This document shows, piece after piece, positions 6,630 to 8,895 of a DNA stretch of 8,895 bases. Position 1 is the stretch's first letter. Each line of letters begins with the position of its first letter. The stretch comes from Elusimicrobiaceae bacterium (GTDB lineage: Bacteria; Elusimicrobiota; Elusimicrobia; Elusimicrobiales; Elusimicrobiaceae). The position numbers were made by a program, and so were the translations under genes. Location: assembly GCA_017647245.1 (NCBI GenBank), contig JAGCKY010000060.1, positions 1 through 8,895 on the forward strand, in the 5' to 3' direction. Under the pieces are notes generated by a model that did not search any database, had not been told where the DNA came from, and saw only the letters and a list, made by a program, of their open reading frames with translations.

Positions 6630-7337
6630 TTAATGCCTAATTGCATGCTCCAAATCTTCTGATGGAATTTTTTGTGTAATTGTTTGTGCAGGCAAATGTT
6701 CTTCTGTCAACCCAATGGGTTTAAGCGTTTGCAGGGGGAAATTCAAATACTGGTTTAGAAAGCGGCGACACACTTCATTGCATTTGCTTAAAGAGAGTAA
6801 ATCTTCCGGCTCGGTAAAAATCAAATTACTAAATTTATCCTCGTGCATACGCTGCCAAAACTGCGGCGTAATTTGCAAGACCGGGTGATCCAACCCAAAC
6901 CCAGCCGCGGCCATTAAGCGCAAGGTAAACGCCGGCACAAACGCGGGTGTCGGCTCACTGTTGTCTAATTCGGTAAGCAGTTGGCGCAAGAGATTATATT
7001 TTTGCTCGCTGGGCTGATGCAGTGGGGTTAAGCGCATAATCAGCTCGCAACAGTGCATCGCAATGATTTGGCGTTTTAACTGGGTGCGCAAGTGGGGGAA
7101 AACAGACTGTATTTTACCGCCCGTTATCGTGCCCAATGTGGTGGCACTGCGCTGGTAAATGCGATACTCACCGCACACAAAAGGTTCGCTTAATGCTTTG
7201 AGTTTGCCTTTGGCGCGGTTGACACCGGGCACGCGCAAACTAATCCGCCCGTGGTCGCGCGTGTACAGCGCAATCACACGGTCGGCCTCGCGGAAGTCTT
7301 GGCGAAAAATGACAATGCCGGCATCGGTATAAATCAT
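6630..7337 (-). CDS. recO: DNA repair protein RecO
   Basis: RecO helps RecR load RecA on SSB-coated single-stranded DNA in gap repair. The 235-residue protein has the typical N-terminal OB-fold region. IVIFRQDFREADRVIALYTR (about 9-28) and HGRISLRVPGVNRAKGKL correspond to the family pattern of two basic strands followed by a Lys/Arg-rich loop, then LSEPF. A helical C-terminal domain follows (about 85-235). The position where many RecO proteins carry paired zinc-binding cysteines after GFGLD holds DHPVLQI instead, so the zinc site is missing, as in E. coli RecO. The ATG at 7337 is supported by the N-terminus and by a -10 element directly upstream. It is convergent with the HAD gene and divergent from rpmH. 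Confidence 0.88.
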   Translation of the reverse strand: MIYTDAGIVIFRQDFREADRVIALYTRDHGRISLRVPGVNRAKGKLKALSEPFVCGEYRIYQRSATTLGTITGGKIQSVFPHLRTQLKRQIIAMHCCELIMRLTPLHQPSEQKYNLLRQLLTELDNSEPTPAFVPAFTLRLMAAAGFGLDHPVLQITPQFWQRMHEDKFSNLIFTEPEDLLSLSKCNEVCRRFLNQYLNFPLQTLKPIGLTEEHLPAQTITQKIPSEDLEHAIRH

Positions 7338-7344
7338 ATATATA

Positions 7345-7353
7345 AATGTAGCA
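7345..7353 (-). promoter_or_regulatory. recO extended -10, leaderless start
   Basis: On the minus strand TG-C-TACATT (7353-7345) predicts transcription from about 7338, one base before the ATG at 7337. The bases between are only A and T, with no Shine-Dalgarno. Confidence 0.4.
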
Positions 7354-7391
7354 AATTTTGCGCCCGCGCGCGTAGCAGTTTAAAAATTCCG

Positions 7392-7420
7392 TGGACAGGG
7401 CCTTTCGGATAAAGTATAAT
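7392..7420 (+). promoter_or_regulatory. rpmH operon promoter
   Basis: TGGACA (7392-7397) and TATAAT (7415-7420) are separated by the ideal 17 bp, differing from the sigma70 consensus at one position. It is the best -35/-10 pair in the window. The predicted start near 7427 leaves a leader of about 93 nt before rpmH, unlike the leaderless neighbours. Confidence 0.75.
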
Positions 7421-7472
7421 ATATAGGTCCTTTTGCGCCGCATTTGCGAGCAAGTAGAATTTAACTTAATAC

Positions 7473-7509
7473 AGGAGTATACGGGCCTGAAGAAATTTCC
7501 GCCCGTATA
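7473..7509 (+). promoter_or_regulatory. Shine-Dalgarno next to a 9-bp hairpin in the rpmH leader
   Basis: AGGAG (7473-7477) directly abuts a perfect 9-bp stem, TATACGGGC (7478-7486) with GCCCGTATA (7501-7509), closing a 14-nt loop. The linear distance from the Shine-Dalgarno to the rpmH ATG (7520) is 42 nt, far too long. With the hairpin folded it becomes 10 nt. Only a weak AAGAAAG lies closer to the ATG. The stem has no following T-run, so it is not a terminator. Confidence 0.6.
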
Positions 7510-7519
7510 AGAAAGCAGT

Positions 7520-7657
7520 ATGTTACCTACATATAGACCTAACAAAGCAAAAAGAGCAAAACACATCGGATTCCGCGCCCGCATGGCCACCGCCGGCGGA
7601 CGGAAAGTACTCAGCTCCAGAAGAGCTAAAGGCCGCCACGAGTTAATCCGCGCCTAG
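7520..7657 (+). CDS. rpmH: 50S ribosomal protein L34
   Basis: A 45-residue, very basic protein beginning [20 protein letters not shown], followed by [20 protein letters not shown]. These match the L34 family blocks (the T-x-x-P-x-x-x-K/R-R start, HGFR-like HIGFRAR, the GR-x-V/I-L-x-x-RR-x-KGR core). L34 is a small protein of the large ribosomal subunit. It is first in the rpmH-rnpA-yidD-yidC cluster found in most bacteria. Its stop is 1 bp before the rnpA ATG (TAG-T-ATG). The N-terminus is slightly unusual, with LPTYRPNK where many bacteria have KRTYQPSK. Confidence 0.95.
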   Translation: MLPTYRPNKAKRAKHIGFRARMATAGGRKVLSSRRAKGRHELIRA

Positions 7658-7658
7658 T

Positions 7659-8048
7659 ATGACCTTTCAGGGCTTGCCCAAAGACCGCCGTTTGCATCTG
7701 AAGAACGATTTTCAGCATATCATTCAAGGCGGAAAACGCATACAAGGCGATAGTCTTGTCCTTTGGTATCAGCCCGCCCCCGACGGAAAAACAGATCGTC
7801 GTTTGGGAATAGTAGTATCCAAAAAGTTGGGTGGTGCGGTGGTGCGTAACCGTGCCAAACGGCTTCTTCGGGAAGCTTTCAGACTCAATAGGGAACAATT
7901 GAAAAGCGGGACGGATTATATTTTTAGTCCCCGCCGCAGCGAAGATTGGACCACCCTTGCCCAAGCCGAAAACGCCTTGCGCAAATTGTGTGGTCGGGCC
8001 GGACTGATAGAGAAAACATCGGCCTTACCAGGGAAACAAGATGAATAA
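7659..8048 (+). CDS. rnpA: Ribonuclease P protein component
   Basis: The protein has 129 residues. It is the basic subunit that binds RNase P RNA and the 5' leader of precursor tRNA. The family signature RNRAKRLLREAFRLN (about 63-77), with the RNR motif, is intact. It is preceded by RRLGIVVSKKLGGAVV (about 47-62), which forms part of the leader-binding cleft. The N-terminal half GLPKDRRLHLKNDFQHIIQG is typical. It is 1 bp after rpmH and has no Shine-Dalgarno of its own, so it probably depends on ribosomes finishing rpmH. The last 8 nt overlap yidD. The C-terminal extension of about 20 residues beyond the core is variable in the family. Confidence 0.95.
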   Translation: MTFQGLPKDRRLHLKNDFQHIIQGGKRIQGDSLVLWYQPAPDGKTDRRLGIVVSKKLGGAVVRNRAKRLLREAFRLNREQLKSGTDYIFSPRRSEDWTTLAQAENALRKLCGRAGLIEKTSALPGKQDE

Positions 8049-8277
8049 AATTTCGCTGACGAGCAAACGCATTGTATTGTTTTTATTAAGTATTTTTATG
8101 CTGTTGGTGCGGCCGCTACTGGGCCCTAAAGGTGTATGCCGTTTCACACCCACCTGCAGTGAGTATGCTAAACAAGCAATTGATAAATACGGAGTCTTTA
8201 AAGGGGGATGGCTCGCCGTGGTGCGCGTAAGTAAATGCCATCCGTTTCACGCAGGCGGATACGATCCGCTGCCTTAA
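8041..8277 (+). CDS. yidD: Membrane protein insertion efficiency factor YidD
   Basis: The protein has 78 residues. A basic amphipathic/hydrophobic N-terminus (SKRIVLFLLSIFMLLVRPLL) is followed by the defining block GVCRFTPTCSEYAKQAIDKYG and then CHPFHAGGYDPLP. All three conserved cysteines are present. YidD sits on the inner face of the cytoplasmic membrane and assists insertion by YidC. A Shine-Dalgarno-like AGGGA (8030-8034) lies 6 nt before the ATG, and the gene overlaps rnpA by 8 nt, so both its own initiation and coupling are possible. Confidence 0.95.
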   Translation: MNKISLTSKRIVLFLLSIFMLLVRPLLGPKGVCRFTPTCSEYAKQAIDKYGVFKGGWLAVVRVSKCHPFHAGGYDPLP

Positions 8278-8307
8278 CCCTTGTCTGAAAGCCTGCTGAG
8301 GAGGCCC

Positions 8308-8321
8308 GCCGCGTTCGCGGC
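8308..8321 (+). promoter_or_regulatory. GC-rich hairpin between yidD and yidC
   Basis: GCCGC (8308-8312) and GCGGC (8317-8321) form a stem around GTTC in the 63-bp gap. No T-run follows, so a terminator is unlikely; it could be an RNA processing or stability element. The yidC Shine-Dalgarno (AGAGGA, 8331-8336) follows it. Confidence 0.35.
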
Positions 8322-8340
8322 CGTCTAATCAGAGGAATTT

Positions 8341-8895
8341 ATGGACCGAAAATTTTTACTCGGTGCGTTGTTCTTTATGTTGCTACTGACGGGATATAAC
8401 CAATTTGTGGTGATGCCCCGTATGCAAAAAGAACAACAAGCCGCGCAACAAAAATTAGAGTTGGCTGAAAAAGAAAAAGCCGCCGCCGCTGTATTTTCTC
8501 CCGTATCAAAAACGCAAGCTTCTTCCACCCCGGAAGAACTAACTGTCTTTGAAGCACCTACCGCACAAATTACTTTCTCATCTAAAGGTGCGGGCATTAA
8601 GGAGTTTTTATTCAAGGACAATTTGGGCGATGTTAATTTAACCCCTTATAAAGGAGAGGGCTATTTTGCCACCTTGCCGCAAGTGGATTTCCGCGAAGAA
8701 AAACGCACGCACGATTCCATTACCTTTACGGCGGATTTATTGGCAGGCGTAACGCTTATCAAAACGTATCGTTTCGGAGAAAACGGACTCAATGCATTGG
8801 AAATGTCGTTAAAAAATAAAACCGCGCAAGAAGTGACTGTGCCGGCATTTCAAATCAATTTTGGTCCGGGTTTATCTACGGTCAAAAGTGACTTA
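8341..8895 (+). CDS. yidC: Membrane protein insertase YidC, N-terminal part
   Basis: The frame of 185 codons runs off the right edge. YidC inserts membrane proteins into the cytoplasmic membrane alone or with SecYEG. Visible are a short basic start, MDRKFLLGAL, one membrane segment (about 6-25), a charged Gln/Glu/Lys/Ala-rich linker that may be coiled (29-50), and the start of the large periplasmic domain. Within that domain, TAQITFSSKGAGIKEFLFKD (from about residue 74) and the following strands match the beta-supersandwich fold of diderm YidC (P1 domain). The catalytic membrane core lies outside the window. A good Shine-Dalgarno (AGAGGA) is 4 nt before the ATG. Gene order after yidD supports the call. 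Confidence 0.93.
   Translation, partial: MDRKFLLGALFFMLLLTGYNQFVVMPRMQKEQQAAQQKLELAEKEKAAAAVFSPVSKTQASSTPEELTVFEAPTAQITFSSKGAGIKEFLFKDNLGDVNLTPYKGEGYFATLPQVDFREEKRTHDSITFTADLLAGVTLIKTYRFGENGLNALEMSLKNKTAQEVTVPAFQINFGPGLSTVKSDL

Noticed and set aside
7338..7519. Replication origin near rpmH
   Set aside because: In many bacteria dnaA and oriC lie next to rpmH, but no TTATCCACA-type boxes or AT-rich unwinding element are visible here; recO occupies the upstream position.
1..8895. CRISPR array, insertion sequence, tRNA or rRNA genes, attachment sites, diversity-generating retroelement
   Set aside because: No regularly spaced repeats with unique spacers, no transposase or reverse transcriptase, no tRNA T-loop with acceptor pairing, and no template/variable repeat pair were seen.

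Overview
The window looks like chromosomal DNA of a diderm (Gram-negative type) bacterium. Envelope traits support this: a lipoprotein with a lipobox, a Sec signal peptide followed by TPRs, and a YidC with an N-terminal membrane anchor and a large periplasmic domain. Glycyl-tRNA synthetase is the two-subunit bacterial type. The style of the type IV pilin-like gene (FTLIELLMVI, a short helical N-terminus, a Cys-rich C-terminus) together with the gene set is reminiscent of gut Elusimicrobiota. That placement is recalled from family style, not a computed result, and is low to moderate confidence.

Layout. 1-500: 5' part of a minus-strand secreted TPR protein. 525-1803: lipA (lipoyl synthase) and a small acidic lipoprotein gene, plus strand, closed by a hairpin terminator. 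1804-2500: about 700 bp with no credible protein gene. Its minus strand is strikingly G/T-rich and full of UAG, and it lies between a good minus-strand promoter and a terminator, so I call a candidate ncRNA of about 540 nt. 2518-2928: type IV pilin-like gene broken by two compensating frameshifts, then a bidirectional terminator. 5913-2978: the glyQ-glyS operon on minus, with an ATGA overlap. 5972-6628: HAD phosphatase, divergent from glyQ and convergent with recO (6630-7337, minus). 7520-8895: the widely conserved cluster rpmH-rnpA-yidD-yidC, with yidC cut by the window edge.

How the genes fit together. Most are housekeeping: lipoylation, glycine charging, recombinational repair, and the ribosomal protein L34 / RNase P protein / membrane insertion cluster. 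The accessory part is 1804-2930 (ncRNA candidate plus pilin relic).

Expression signals. Several first genes (lipA, the lipoprotein gene, the HAD gene, recO, glyQ) have no Shine-Dalgarno sequence. Instead they have a -10 hexamer 6 to 9 nt before the ATG, so their mRNAs should be leaderless or nearly so. The pilin, yidD and yidC have ordinary Shine-Dalgarno sites. rpmH has its Shine-Dalgarno at the base of a perfect 9-bp hairpin that would loop the intervening bases out.
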